Source: an uncultured Collinsella sp.
GTDB taxonomy: Bacteria; Actinomycetota; Coriobacteriia; Coriobacteriales; Coriobacteriaceae
Assembly: GCA_900543515.1 (NCBI GenBank)
Contig: UQRW01000047.1
Coordinates: 1 to 15,343, forward strand
Reading direction: 5' to 3'
DNA: 15,343 bases
Positions 5,814 through 13,402 of the stretch are shown one piece after another (within the stretch, counting starts at the first letter, position 1; each line of letters begins with the position of its first letter). Made by a program: the position numbers and the translations under genes. The notes beneath the pieces were generated by a model. That model was not told the DNA's origin. It did not search any database and was given only the letters and a program-made list of their open reading frames with translations.

Positions 5814-8567
5814 TCACTCGTCCTGCTGAGCCGCGGGCCCATCGTTCGGCGTGGCCTGCCTGCGCGGGGCATGCCGGGAATTGATGTAGTCGTATGCGTA
5901 GGCGATCTCCGTGACGGGGACCTCCACGTGGTAATGGGCGGAAATGTCAGAGAAGCTCGTGCGGAATGCCTCGACGAAATCGTTGTGTTCATTGGCGAAG
6001 CGCTGCTCGTCTGCGTAGTTCTCGATGGGGCTTCTGGTCACGAGGCGCTCCACGAGACAACACAGGTGCACGTAGAGCCCCATGCTCACACGAGCGCCAA
6101 TCACGTCTCCGGTGAGCTGCTGGAGCCGCTCTGCGGCACTCTCGATTTCGCCGAAGAGCTTGTTGGGGTTAAGGATTGTGATGGACTCGACCACGTTCCT
6201 GAGGGTCATGTTCTTGACGAGATTCTGGTGGAACGTGCGCAAGCTGTCAGCGTCGAGCAAGCGTGCGAAGGCGCGGTCTATCTGGGCCGTTCCTTCGCCG
6301 GCGATGAGTTCCTCGAGCGAAATGAACGGGACTCCGTCGGCGTGCGGATTGTCCGTGCCGATGACCGAGCGCACGTTGTACTGGGAGAAGGCGGCATCCT
6401 CAGATCCGTTATTGGCGAGCTGCCGCCAGTCAACGGCGACAAGCCGCGCGGGGGACTCGCCAGGCAGGCTCTGCGCCACGAGATCGCGGATCCGCGCAGC
6501 TGCGTCAAGTCCGCCTTCGGAGCAGAAGACAATCGCGTCCGGTCGGGCGTTGCGCGCCACGATGTGATAATTACAGGTGCAAGCTGCCGCAGCATCGTCG
6601 AGAACCTCTCGCACGGAGCGACCCGCGATAAGTCCGGCGCCAACCTCCACCGCAAGGCCGGTAGAGGCGTTGTTTATGATGCCGAGCGTCATGCCGGAGG
6701 TGGATTCCAGACTCTTATAAATATCCTGGAGCGATCCCATGTCCACGAGGATGACGACCTCGTCTGCGTAGGAGAAGCGGTCGATGATTTGCTGAAGAGG
6801 AACAGCGACGTCCGTAACCTTCTGGTCGTAGGGCATGTCGATGGCCTCGAAGACCCTCGTGTCAAGAATCCGATTGGCGGCGTCGGCGATGCTCGTGGCG
6901 GTCGAGTAGCCATGACTGAGGACGATACCGACGCTCCGACGACGCTTAGACGGGTCGAGTGCGAGTGCCGCATGCGCAAGGACGAGCAGACACGTGAGAT
7001 CGTCGAGTGCGATGCCGAGCGTGGCCTTGAGTTCATCAGCGATGCAGGCGCAGACAGTAACGGCAAAGCGGTTGCGCTGGGCCACGACGCCGCGCATGCC
7101 GGAAAGCTCGCTTGCATGGGAGCTCTTCCAACGCGAGAGGCTTGCGGGCGGCCACAGCTGGAGGCAGATGCCCTGGGCGATTAGATGCGAGCTCTTTCGG
7201 GACAAATCGATCGAGTAGAGTTCGTTCACGGAAGTGACGACGCTGTCGGCGATCTGCTCGTATGCGTCGGACTTCGAGCGGCCCGGGTTTTGCCCGAACG
7301 CCAGGTAGTCCTCGAGGTCGCGGGCTCGCTCCACCAGCTGAGCGCTGCACGCGCCCCCATCAAGCGTGCCTTCGCGATAGCTCTCGTATGGCTCCAGCAT
7401 GGCGTCGAGTACATGCCGTGCGCGGTCGTCCGCCTGGCTTTGGATGCTCCGGGTGGTGTCGATGAGCTGCATGTCGTTCTCGCTGCGCTCGAGTGCGGAG
7501 CCGGCAAGGATTGCGGAGGGAAGCTGGTAGGTGCGAATCTCCAGGCTGTCACCCTTCGTGTCTAGATAGGCCTCGGCGCAACAGTTGGTGATGCAGTCGC
7601 GCAGGCCGCGTACGTTCTCCTCGAAGTTGGTGCCGGCGAGGGCTCGGAAGGCTCCGCGACTTATGAGGATGTCGCGTCCTATGCGTCGGCCCTCCTCCTT
7701 GAGGAAGTGGAGAGTCAGTTCCTCACGCTCCTCCTGGGTGCGCTCGCGCAGAGACGGCACCTGGGCGGACATGGGGATGCGACGCGTGAGGCTGCGGCAC
7801 TCGGTACTGTCTGCCTCGTTTGAGGTGGCAAAGATAAGGCGCACAGCAGGGGCTGGCACAATGGCGCCCGCCTGTGCGGAGGCCCACTCCAAGAGCGCGT
7901 CCTGGGCAGCGGGTGAGAGGGCGTCGACGTCCTTGAGATAAACGATGCCGCCGCTCGCCCGATCTGCAGGCCCGCCATCTGCGCACAGGTCGTGAGTGAG
8001 CGCGCGGGCATCGTCTGCGTAATGCGAGCAGTCGATGCTCACAAGCTTGGCTTCCTGCTGCAGGACGCCGACGTTCTTGCCGTATTCGAGGGCAAGTTCG
8101 GCGAGTAGACCCTTGCCGGTTCCCGAGGCGCCACAGAGCAGGATGGGCAGGCCAGCTGGCGGGTACTTGAGCGCGGCGCAGAGCTGGCTGATGCAGGGCG
8201 CAAGGCTCAGCTCGTGACCGATTGCGCGGTCGAAGTCGAGTCGCTCGCCGTTTCCGAGCGTGGCGAAGAGCTGCTCGACCGAAGGGTAGGTGCTACGCTC
8301 AATGCGAGACTGGAAGAAGCGTTCGAGGGAGCGGCGGTGGAAGTAGCACACCGGTCGTGCCCCTGCTTTCACCACGAGGCCAGCGCGCACGAGCTCGTTG
8401 AGATACTGACTTGCCAGGCTGCGCGAGATGGCGAGCGAGTCGGTTATAGATGCCGTGGTGAAGTGGTCGAGACGGTTCTGGATGCGCCCGCCCCGCGTGC
8501 TGCCAAGCTCGCGCGTGATGCGATCGAGGTAGGCAAGCAGGTCTTTCTGTGTCTCGGGGATGTTCAT
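5814..8567 (-). CDS. levR: LevR-like PTS regulator with degenerate AAA+ domain
   Basis: A 917-residue multidomain regulator of mannose-family PTS operons. In order it has an N-terminal winged helix (helix-turn-helix about 40-65), an AAA+ domain (Walker A GASGTGKG 146-153, sensor strand LIFATSN 244-250, arginine-finger region TRRIPM 261-266), a PRD-like region (about 380-535), an EIIA-Man-like domain (SHG with His552), an EIIB-like segment (about 665-750), and a C-terminal PRD2 (His834 in GLYVHLCCLVERL; His878 and His880). The Walker B reads IVYLKD where DE is expected, and the GAFTGA sigma-54 loop is absent between residues 190 and 207. I chose ATG 8567 (MNIPETQ), with GGAGG about 9 bases upstream, although the frame is open further back. 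The probable target is the adjacent PTS-GH32 operon. Confidence 0.82.
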   Translation of the reverse strand: MNIPETQKDLLAYLDRITRELGSTRGGRIQNRLDHFTTASITDSLAISRSLASQYLNELVRAGLVVKAGARPVCYFHRRSLERFFQSRIERSTYPSVEQLFATLGNGERLDFDRAIGHELSLAPCISQLCAALKYPPAGLPILLCGASGTGKGLLAELALEYGKNVGVLQQEAKLVSIDCSHYADDARALTHDLCADGGPADRASGGIVYLKDVDALSPAAQDALLEWASAQAGAIVPAPAVRLIFATSNEADSTECRSLTRRIPMSAQVPSLRERTQEEREELTLHFLKEEGRRIGRDILISRGAFRALAGTNFEENVRGLRDCITNCCAEAYLDTKGDSLEIRTYQLPSAILAGSALERSENDMQLIDTTRSIQSQADDRARHVLDAMLEPYESYREGTLDGGACSAQLVERARDLEDYLAFGQNPGRSKSDAYEQIADSVVTSVNELYSIDLSRKSSHLIAQGICLQLWPPASLSRWKSSHASELSGMRGVVAQRNRFAVTVCACIADELKATLGIALDDLTCLLVLAHAALALDPSKRRRSVGIVLSHGYSTATSIADAANRILDTRVFEAIDMPYDQKVTDVAVPLQQIIDRFSYADEVVILVDMGSLQDIYKSLESTSGMTLGIINNASTGLAVEVGAGLIAGRSVREVLDDAAAACTCNYHIVARNARPDAIVFCSEGGLDAAARIRDLVAQSLPGESPARLVAVDWRQLANNGSEDAAFSQYNVRSVIGTDNPHADGVPFISLEELIAGEGTAQIDRAFARLLDADSLRTFHQNLVKNMTLRNVVESITILNPNKLFGEIESAAERLQQLTGDVIGARVSMGLYVHLCCLVERLVTRSPIENYADEQRFANEHNDFVEAFRTSFSDISAHYHVEVPVTEIAYAYDYINSRHAPRRQATPNDGPAAQQDE

Positions 8568-8775
8568 GCGGCTGGTCCTCCTTTCGTCCCACACCTTACG
8601 GGCGGTGGTGCTCGGGACGGGTTGGCGCCCGCGTTTTGTCACGGGCACGTGAACTTCGGCACTCCATGATACATCTGTAGTGGCATATGGCGACTTCTCG
8701 ACACCTGCGCTCGACACAGCGAGCGGCAACAGCGCTGTCCGCCGAGCGCCTCACGGGCGTATCCCAACCGTAGGA
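8568..8775. promoter_or_regulatory. Regulator upstream region, conserved in both copies
   Basis: This block is clearly homologous to 13403-13614 upstream of the LevR remnant. Both copies keep two GTGTCGAG elements (minus strand) with starts 13 bases apart: 8697-8704 and 8710-8717 here, 13533-13540 and 13546-13553 in the other copy. An inverted repeat CGCTCG-N6-CGAGCG (8708-8725) overlaps the second. TATCAT near 8670 is a weak -10 candidate. These repeats are candidate operators or promoter parts for the regulator gene; the evidence is conservation alone. Confidence 0.45.
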
Positions 8776-8967
8776 GTGCGCTTTGCCACCTTTGACTGCC
8801 TCCCTGTCGGCAAGCGGCTCGCCGTTCGCTCCGTCTCTGACCACATCGCTCGAATCGACTCTGCCGCCGGCGCTGTGGTGGCCGTCGTGCCCGCAAAGGT
8901 CATCAAGCAGGCCGACGAGGTCACCGCGGGCAAGGTCTCCCTCGTCGACGCACTCAGGAATCTGTAG
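8776..8967 (+). pseudogene. 3' end of an unidentified plus-strand gene
   Basis: Right where homology between the two regulator upstream regions ends, the plus strand reads VRFATFDCLPVGKRLAV and continues through SDHIARIDSAAGAVVAVVP to the ending KVSLVDALRNL. The composition is that of a folded protein and a terminator-like hairpin starts one base after its TAG. The upstream part of the gene is missing, replaced by the duplicated regulator promoter block. I do not recognise the family. It may be the remnant of a gene truncated when the regulator copy was inserted, or a small intact protein using GTG 8776 or ATG 8680. Confidence 0.35.
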
Positions 8968-8991
8968 GCGAGGCCCCTAAGGCCGCCTCGC
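8968..8991 (+). terminator. Hairpin after the plus-strand remnant
   Basis: GCGAGGCC and GGCC-g-CCTCGC pair around a short CCTAA loop, one base after the stop codon of the plus-strand remnant. There is no T-run, as is common for stem-only terminators in high-GC actinobacteria. Further weak hairpins lie at 9011-9027 (TGTGCC/GGCACA) and 9034-9059 (GTCCGG/CCGGAC). The latter sits about 55 bases past the GH32 stop and may end the PTS operon transcript. I see no gene in 8992-9113. Confidence 0.4.
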
Positions 8992-9113
8992 TGTCGGCAG
9001 CCCGGGGCCATGTGCCATCAGGGCACAGGACGAGTCCGGTCGCCGGAATGCGGCCGGACCCGTTGTTCGCGTGTTTTGCTGGGGGAGTCGCTGTGGCGAC
9101 GAGGTTCACTGGC

Positions 9114-10550
9114 TTACTTTTCCTGTTCGCGCAGCCCCTTCGCCAAGGCTATGTTGGACAGTTTGAGTTCGCCATTCGTTACCGTAACAGCAAGCGAGTG
9201 GCCGAACTTCTCGCAGACGCGTGTCGTGAGTGCGGTACCGTCGAGGTAGAGGACGAGGATGTTGTCGTCAACGATGAGCTGCAGGTGGTAAGAACGCCCG
9301 GACTCGAGCCAGACTGGCCTCCAAAGCCCCTTATCCATTACGCGGAACCACTTGTAACAGGGGCTCTTGTCGAACGAGAGCCGATTCGCGTCGAGGTCGA
9401 AGCGGTATTCGTACGACTCGTCGGTCTCGAGATTCTTGTAGGCTCGAATTGAGAAGTCGCAAGCGTCCCTGAACGTCACGTCTGCCTCGAAGCAGAAGAT
9501 CTCGCCTGCGTTTTCGGTGATTACGCACTCCGTTCGTTCGTGGTCTCCGCGAAGCTCGATATCCGGGACGGCATCAGGGCACTCGAACGCATCCTTTATG
9601 CTTTGGGGAGGGCGAACGCCGAGGGTGCCATTGGGGCGCTGGTACACCTCATGGGGCATAAACGAGCCACCCCAAAGCCAGTTGGCCCGGTCATCGTCGT
9701 TCTCGCGCGTGGGGACCCAGCCGGACAGAATCCTGCGCGATCCGTCGAAGGCGGTCCGTCCGGCGTAATACGCCCTCCCGTCGAAGGCGTCATCTCTCGG
9801 CTTCTCCCACGGACCGTAGAGATCGCGGCTCATGCGGTAGACGATCTTGTTCTCGTCGCTGTACTCAGAGTAGACCAGGTACCACCAATCGCCAATTTTA
9901 AAAATGTCTGGCATTTCGAACATGGTGTAGAGGCCGGGGGCCCAGAAGTCGCCCTTGAACTGCCAGTGCTCGAGGTCCTTCGACGTAAAGTGAACGAGCC
10001 TGCCAGTTTGGAGGGTTTTGGAGGGGTCGTCTCCCTTACGCGTGCCCAGTACGAGGAGGTATTCCTTCCGGTCGTCATCCCATATTACGAAAGGGTCGCG
10101 CCAGTTGCGCCCATCGTATCCTGGCTGAGGCGTGAGCTCTACTGCAACGCCCGTCTTTTTCCACGTCGCATAATCATCCGAGCAGGCCTTCGCCTGCATG
10201 AGCACCTGGGACGTTTTGCCTTCTCGCAGGTAGTTGCGGTTGAACCCGGTATAGAAAGCGCGTACCTCCCCTTTTGCCTCGTAAACGGTTCCGGCGTAGA
10301 TGAACTGGTCTTGGTCGTCTTCTCCGCCGTGGGGGATCGCCGTTCCGTGTTCCTGGTACGTCACGAAGTCCTGGGTGGTCGCGAGCGACCACCCAAAGGG
10401 CTGTCCTTCGGCAAGCGGAGCGGGGTCGCGCGTGTCACGCTGGTGGTATAGATAGAACGTGCCGTCCTTGCCGAAGGGCATGACGTCTCCCACCCACACG
10501 TCCTTCGGTTGGTAGAACAGGTGCTGGTTATTGGTCGGGACTTTGCGCAT
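9114..10550 (-). CDS. GH32 beta-fructosidase, cytoplasmic, atypical motif
   Basis: A 478-residue glycoside hydrolase family 32 protein with a five-bladed propeller (about 1-315) and a C-terminal beta-sandwich (about 330-470). The three catalytic blocks are recognisable but altered. The nucleophile region is WVGDVMPF (Asp22) instead of WMNDPNG, the transition-state stabiliser is NWRDPF (Asp152), and the acid/base region is MFEMPDIF (Glu212) instead of WECPD. No signal peptide is visible, so it acts inside the cell. It is the last gene of the PTS operon, 29 bases after EIIA, with GGAGG 7 bases before ATG 10550. It probably releases fructose or a fructosyl unit from a phosphorylated di- or oligosaccharide brought in by the PTS. 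The bond specificity is unknown. Confidence 0.8.
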   Translation of the reverse strand: MRKVPTNNQHLFYQPKDVWVGDVMPFGKDGTFYLYHQRDTRDPAPLAEGQPFGWSLATTQDFVTYQEHGTAIPHGGEDDQDQFIYAGTVYEAKGEVRAFYTGFNRNYLREGKTSQVLMQAKACSDDYATWKKTGVAVELTPQPGYDGRNWRDPFVIWDDDRKEYLLVLGTRKGDDPSKTLQTGRLVHFTSKDLEHWQFKGDFWAPGLYTMFEMPDIFKIGDWWYLVYSEYSDENKIVYRMSRDLYGPWEKPRDDAFDGRAYYAGRTAFDGSRRILSGWVPTRENDDDRANWLWGGSFMPHEVYQRPNGTLGVRPPQSIKDAFECPDAVPDIELRGDHERTECVITENAGEIFCFEADVTFRDACDFSIRAYKNLETDESYEYRFDLDANRLSFDKSPCYKWFRVMDKGLWRPVWLESGRSYHLQLIVDDNILVLYLDGTALTTRVCEKFGHSLAVTVTNGELKLSNIALAKGLREQEK

Positions 10551-10579
10551 GTCTCGTCCTCCTTACTGTCGCGTCTTTC

Positions 10580-10984
10580 CTATTCGTCTTCTTCGTCAAC
10601 GTCCGGAGTAAGATCTCCGAGGTAGACGAGCTGCTCTTTGGCTTGGGTGACGACATGCCTCACCACATCGGGAGTAAGCTGTCCGGCGTGGAGCGAGAGC
10701 TCGAGGGCCACGGGAAGGTTTACGCCGGTCACTATGAACGCGCCTCGCGGAGCCGAGCAGGCTACGAGCTGGTTTACGCTGCCCTGAAGGATGTCGGTGA
10801 GAACGAGGGTCTCGTCATCTTCGGCGATGCCCTCGAATGCGCTGGCGAGCTTCTCCTCGAGCGGGGTTTCGTCTGTAAACGCGCAGACAACCCTGATGTC
10901 GTGCCCCGGTCCTATGATGGCCTTGAGCGTGTCTCCGAGTCCGGCTGCCAGGCCGTAGTGCGATGCAATGATGATGTGCCTCAT
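10580..10984 (-). CDS. PTS EIIA component, mannose/sorbose family
   Basis: A stand-alone 134-residue EIIA of the mannose-fructose-sorbose family. The N-terminal strand MRHIIIASHYGLAAG places the predicted phospho-accepting histidine at His9, and the second part has TDILQGSVNQL and VTGVNLPVALEL, as usual in this fold. It takes phosphate from HPr and passes it to EIIB. The C-terminus ends in an acidic tail (PDVDEEDE). A ribosome site AAAGGACGC precedes ATG 10984. It lies between EIID and GH32 in the operon; in many lev/man operons EIIA comes first or is fused to EIIB, so this gene order is a local variant. Confidence 0.88.
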   Translation of the reverse strand: MRHIIIASHYGLAAGLGDTLKAIIGPGHDIRVVCAFTDETPLEEKLASAFEGIAEDDETLVLTDILQGSVNQLVACSAPRGAFIVTGVNLPVALELSLHAGQLTPDVVRHVVTQAKEQLVYLGDLTPDVDEEDE

Positions 10985-11017
10985 AATGCGTCCTTTGTGG
11001 GTTGGTCTAGCCCTAGG

Positions 11018-11878
11018 CTAGGCAGCAAGAATGCCGAAAGCCGCGCACACCCACGAGATGATGAGGATGCCGAGGACAATCTTGTTGATGCTGACCTTGC
11101 GCTTGACGAGGGCGTAGACGATGGCTGTGGCTATTACGGGCAGCATGCCGACCATGATTTGGTCGAGGATGCCCGTCTGGACGTCGAGCGTGACGTCACC
11201 CATGGTGAACGTGAGACCACACGAGACCTTGATGACGGTGGGGATGAGCGCACCGACGACCATCATGCCAAGTGCCGACGTCGACTCGGTGAAAACGGAC
11301 ATCTTCTCGGCAAGGGTCGTGAAGAGCTTGTCGCCGAACTTATAGCCTATGCGCCAGTCAAAGAGCTTCCATACGAAGATGGCGATGGCGACGGCGAGCC
11401 AGAGAAGCACGCCGACGGGGTTTCCCGCCTGTCCCATGTAGGCGGCGATGGAGCCGAAGATGGTGGGAATGAGGATGGCGAAGATCGTATCGCCGACTCC
11501 TGAGAGGGAGCCCATGAGGCCAATCTTAAGGTCTTGGACCGCGTCGATGGCGTCATTGTGCCCCTTGTCCTCCAAGGCTAGGCCGGCGCCGAGGAGCAGG
11601 CCGCTTACCTGGGGAGTCGCATTGTAATAGCGATAGGTGCTCAGAAGTGACCTGCGGTAGCCCTCCTCGTCTCCTGCATAGATCTTGCGCAGGGCGGGTT
11701 CGGTTGCGAACATGACCGCCGGGGCACACTGAGACTCATAGTTATAGATGGACGCGCCGAGCATCCAGCGGCGGCCGCAACGGTCGAGATCGGAAACGGT
11801 GAGGACTGGCTGGTACGTTCCGTCTGCCAGGCGGGTTGGCGCTTCGTTTGCCTTGGTGGCGTTAACTTCGTTACTCAT
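11018..11878 (-). CDS. PTS EIID component, mannose family
   Basis: A 286-residue EIID membrane subunit. It carries the typical RRWMLGASIYNYESQ N-terminal region (a soluble segment preceding the membrane part), LLSTYRYYNATPQVSGLLLG, and the family stretch GLMGSLSGVGDTIFAILIP, with hydrophobic helices to the C-terminus. Together with EIIC it forms the sugar channel. The gene starts inside the end of EIIC (8-base overlap, ATGAGTAA), implying coupled translation. The family is unambiguous; the sugar is not readable from this sequence. Confidence 0.92.
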   Translation of the reverse strand: MSNEVNATKANEAPTRLADGTYQPVLTVSDLDRCGRRWMLGASIYNYESQCAPAVMFATEPALRKIYAGDEEGYRRSLLSTYRYYNATPQVSGLLLGAGLALEDKGHNDAIDAVQDLKIGLMGSLSGVGDTIFAILIPTIFGSIAAYMGQAGNPVGVLLWLAVAIAIFVWKLFDWRIGYKFGDKLFTTLAEKMSVFTESTSALGMMVVGALIPTVIKVSCGLTFTMGDVTLDVQTGILDQIMVGMLPVIATAIVYALVKRKVSINKIVLGILIISWVCAAFGILAA

Positions 11879-12644
11879 CTTCCAGACCTCCAGCGTCGAG
11901 GGCGTTTACGGACGGATTGCTGTGCGACTTGTAGTACTCGATGGCCGCGGCGGCACCGAGCAGGGCAATGGGGAGAATGCTTATCTGCAGGTAGGCGGCC
12001 AGAACGAAGCCAACGATGGCGTAGGCGATGAATTTCTTCATTGGCATGAAGGACAGAAGCATCGCAAGGCCGACGACGGGGAGGATACCGGCGGCGATGG
12101 AGAGGCCGGTCGTGAACCAGGAGGGCATGACGGAGAGGAAAGCGTTGACGGCATCGGCGCCAAAGAGCAGTACGGCAAACGTGGGGATGGCCGCCGTAAG
12201 GCCATAGAAGACCGGACCGAGGAAAAGTACGCTCTTCATCTGCGAGTACTTGCCCTCTTCGGCAAAGCGCTGCGAGGTACGCCCGAGGAAGCCGTTTGCC
12301 GTCTTGGCGATGACGTCGAGCTGAAGGCCGAGCATGCCGACTGCGATTCCGGCGGCAACGCCGACGCTCGCCTCCTGACCCGAGGTGATGGCAACGACGG
12401 CGCCAATGATGGCGGCAGTGGGATAGTCGGGGACGGAGGCTCCTCCCATGGCCGCCACGCCCAGGCTCATGAGTTGGACGATGGCGCCGACGGCGAGGCC
12501 GGTTACGGGGTCGCCGAGCGCAAGTCCGACGAACCATGCTGGCGTGACGGACATGTTCGTGAGAATTTGTCCCGCGTTCTTCTCGGCTCCGTAGATGAAG
12601 GCGATGAGTGTAACGACGGCTATCTGGATGATGGATGGTGTCAT
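11871..12644 (-). CDS. PTS EIIC component, mannose family
   Basis: A 257-residue EIIC integral membrane permease. It has the family N-terminus MTPSIIQIAVVTLIAFIYGA, then GDPVTGLAVGAIVQLMSLG, a glycine-rich loop MGGASVPDYPTAAIIG and several further helices. It starts at ATG 12644, 15 bases after the EIIB stop, with a GGGAG ribosome site, and overlaps EIID by 8 bases. It forms the translocation path for the sugar that is phosphorylated by EIIB on entry. Confidence 0.92.
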   Translation of the reverse strand: MTPSIIQIAVVTLIAFIYGAEKNAGQILTNMSVTPAWFVGLALGDPVTGLAVGAIVQLMSLGVAAMGGASVPDYPTAAIIGAVVAITSGQEASVGVAAGIAVGMLGLQLDVIAKTANGFLGRTSQRFAEEGKYSQMKSVLFLGPVFYGLTAAIPTFAVLLFGADAVNAFLSVMPSWFTTGLSIAAGILPVVGLAMLLSFMPMKKFIAYAIVGFVLAAYLQISILPIALLGAAAAIEYYKSHSNPSVNALDAGGLEDE

Positions 12645-12659
12645 AAGTTCACTCCCTTG

Positions 12660-13148
12660 CTAAAGCGTGATGATGCTGGAGAGCTCTACGGGCTTGTCGG
12701 CCGGCACATAGCGAACGGTGATGTCGCAGCCGGTGCCAGCAATCGCTCGATATGCGGGCAGCTCGTCTTTGGTGACGTAGGCGCGACTGCTCACCTGGAC
12801 GGCGTCTGACCCCTCTTCGGGAAAGACTGTGCCTCCGACCACGAGTGTGGGAACAACCTGGCCCGTCTGTATGACGTCGAGGATGGTCTGGGGGTCTCGC
12901 GCCACGATGAAGACCGTGTGGTCGTCGTACTTGCCCGCCCGATAGTTCGTGAGAGCCGTCTCCTTGTTGATAATGGAGAGGGCGACTCCCGAGGGCTTTG
13001 CCATCCGCATGGCGGCCTTCTTGGTCGGGTCGTTGGCGACGATGTCATCGATGACCATGAGACGCTGCGGACGGAACTCGGGTACCCACTGGGTTGCCAC
13101 TATGCCGTGTAGCAGGCGGTTGTCGATGCGTGCTGCGATGATGCTCAT
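12660..13148 (-). CDS. PTS EIIB component, mannose family
   Basis: A 162-residue EIIB of the mannose/sorbose family. MSIIAARIDNRLLHGIVATQ contains the phosphorylation site His14 (family motif R-I-D-x-R-L-x-H-G), and TLVVGGTVFPEEGSDAV with the following VTKDEL segment matches the fold. Start ATG 13148 is chosen over an upstream in-frame ATG because the family begins at MSIIAARID and GGAAGGAAG lies upstream. It is the first gene of the operon and directly follows the remnant of a second LevR-like gene. Its leader is duplicated at 5765-5808. Confidence 0.9.
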   Translation of the reverse strand: MSIIAARIDNRLLHGIVATQWVPEFRPQRLMVIDDIVANDPTKKAAMRMAKPSGVALSIINKETALTNYRAGKYDDHTVFIVARDPQTILDVIQTGQVVPTLVVGGTVFPEEGSDAVQVSSRAYVTKDELPAYRAIAGTGCDITVRYVPADKPVELSSIITL

Positions 13149-13179
13149 GTGATGTTGGCTTCCTTCCTTTGCTTGCGTG

Positions 13180-13212
13180 ACGCGTTTCGGCATGGCCTGT
13201 GCCGAAGCGCGT
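13180..13212 (-). promoter_or_regulatory. Long hairpin / sigma-54-like element before EIIB
   Basis: ACGCGTTTCGGCA (13180-13192) and TGCCGAAGCGCGT (13200-13212) form a 13-bp stem with one T-G wobble and a 7-base loop. On the minus strand the same bases hold CGGCAC with a GG-N10-GC spacing to ATGCC, resembling a -24/-12 promoter, about 40 bases before the EIIB ATG. The parallel position downstream of the intact regulator has lost 28 bases here. It may be a promoter, an operator dyad or a readthrough structure. The symmetry makes the sigma-54 reading uncertain. Confidence 0.4.
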
Positions 13213-13402
13213 CATTCGTCCTGCCGGGCCGCGGACCCGTCGTTCAGCGTGGCCTGCCTGCGCGGGGCATGCCGGGAATTGATGTAGTCGTATGCGTAGG
13301 CGATCTCCGTGACGGGGACCTCCACGTGGTAATGGGCGGAAATGTCAGAGAAGCTCGTGCGGAATGCGATCGAGGTAGGCTCTGTGTCTCGGGGATGTTC
13401 AT
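13212..13402 (-). pseudogene. levR: LevR-like regulator remnant (second copy, internal deletion)
   Basis: The first codons of the intact regulator (ATG 13402, MNIPETQ, same ribosome site) are joined to its last 60 or so codons (FRTSFSDISAHYHVEVPV to the terminal QDE, stop at 13212). The deletion corresponds to 5970-8521 of the intact copy, 2,552 bp. Its junction lies in an ATGC shared by both ends (13364-13367), and a further 11 bp are lost nearby. The two pieces are in different frames, so no product is expected. Bases 13247-13367 are identical to 5849-5969. The remnant lies where LevR-type regulators usually lie, directly upstream of their PTS operon. Confidence 0.88.

Noticed and set aside
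5652..7184. 510-codon plus-strand frame opposite the regulator
   Set aside because: It is antisense to the LevR-like gene over most of its length and shows no recognisable domain; the minus-strand protein has clear domains.
8568..8729. Longer N-terminus for the LevR-like regulator
   Set aside because: The frame is open back to 8729, but GGAGG precedes ATG 8567, similarity begins there, and the upstream part is conserved as DNA in the remnant copy with indels that break the frame.
5765..13179. A transposon or integrative element bounded by the repeats
   Set aside because: No transposase, integrase, terminal inverted repeats or target-site duplication are visible; the repeats are pieces of the regulator gene and PTS leader.
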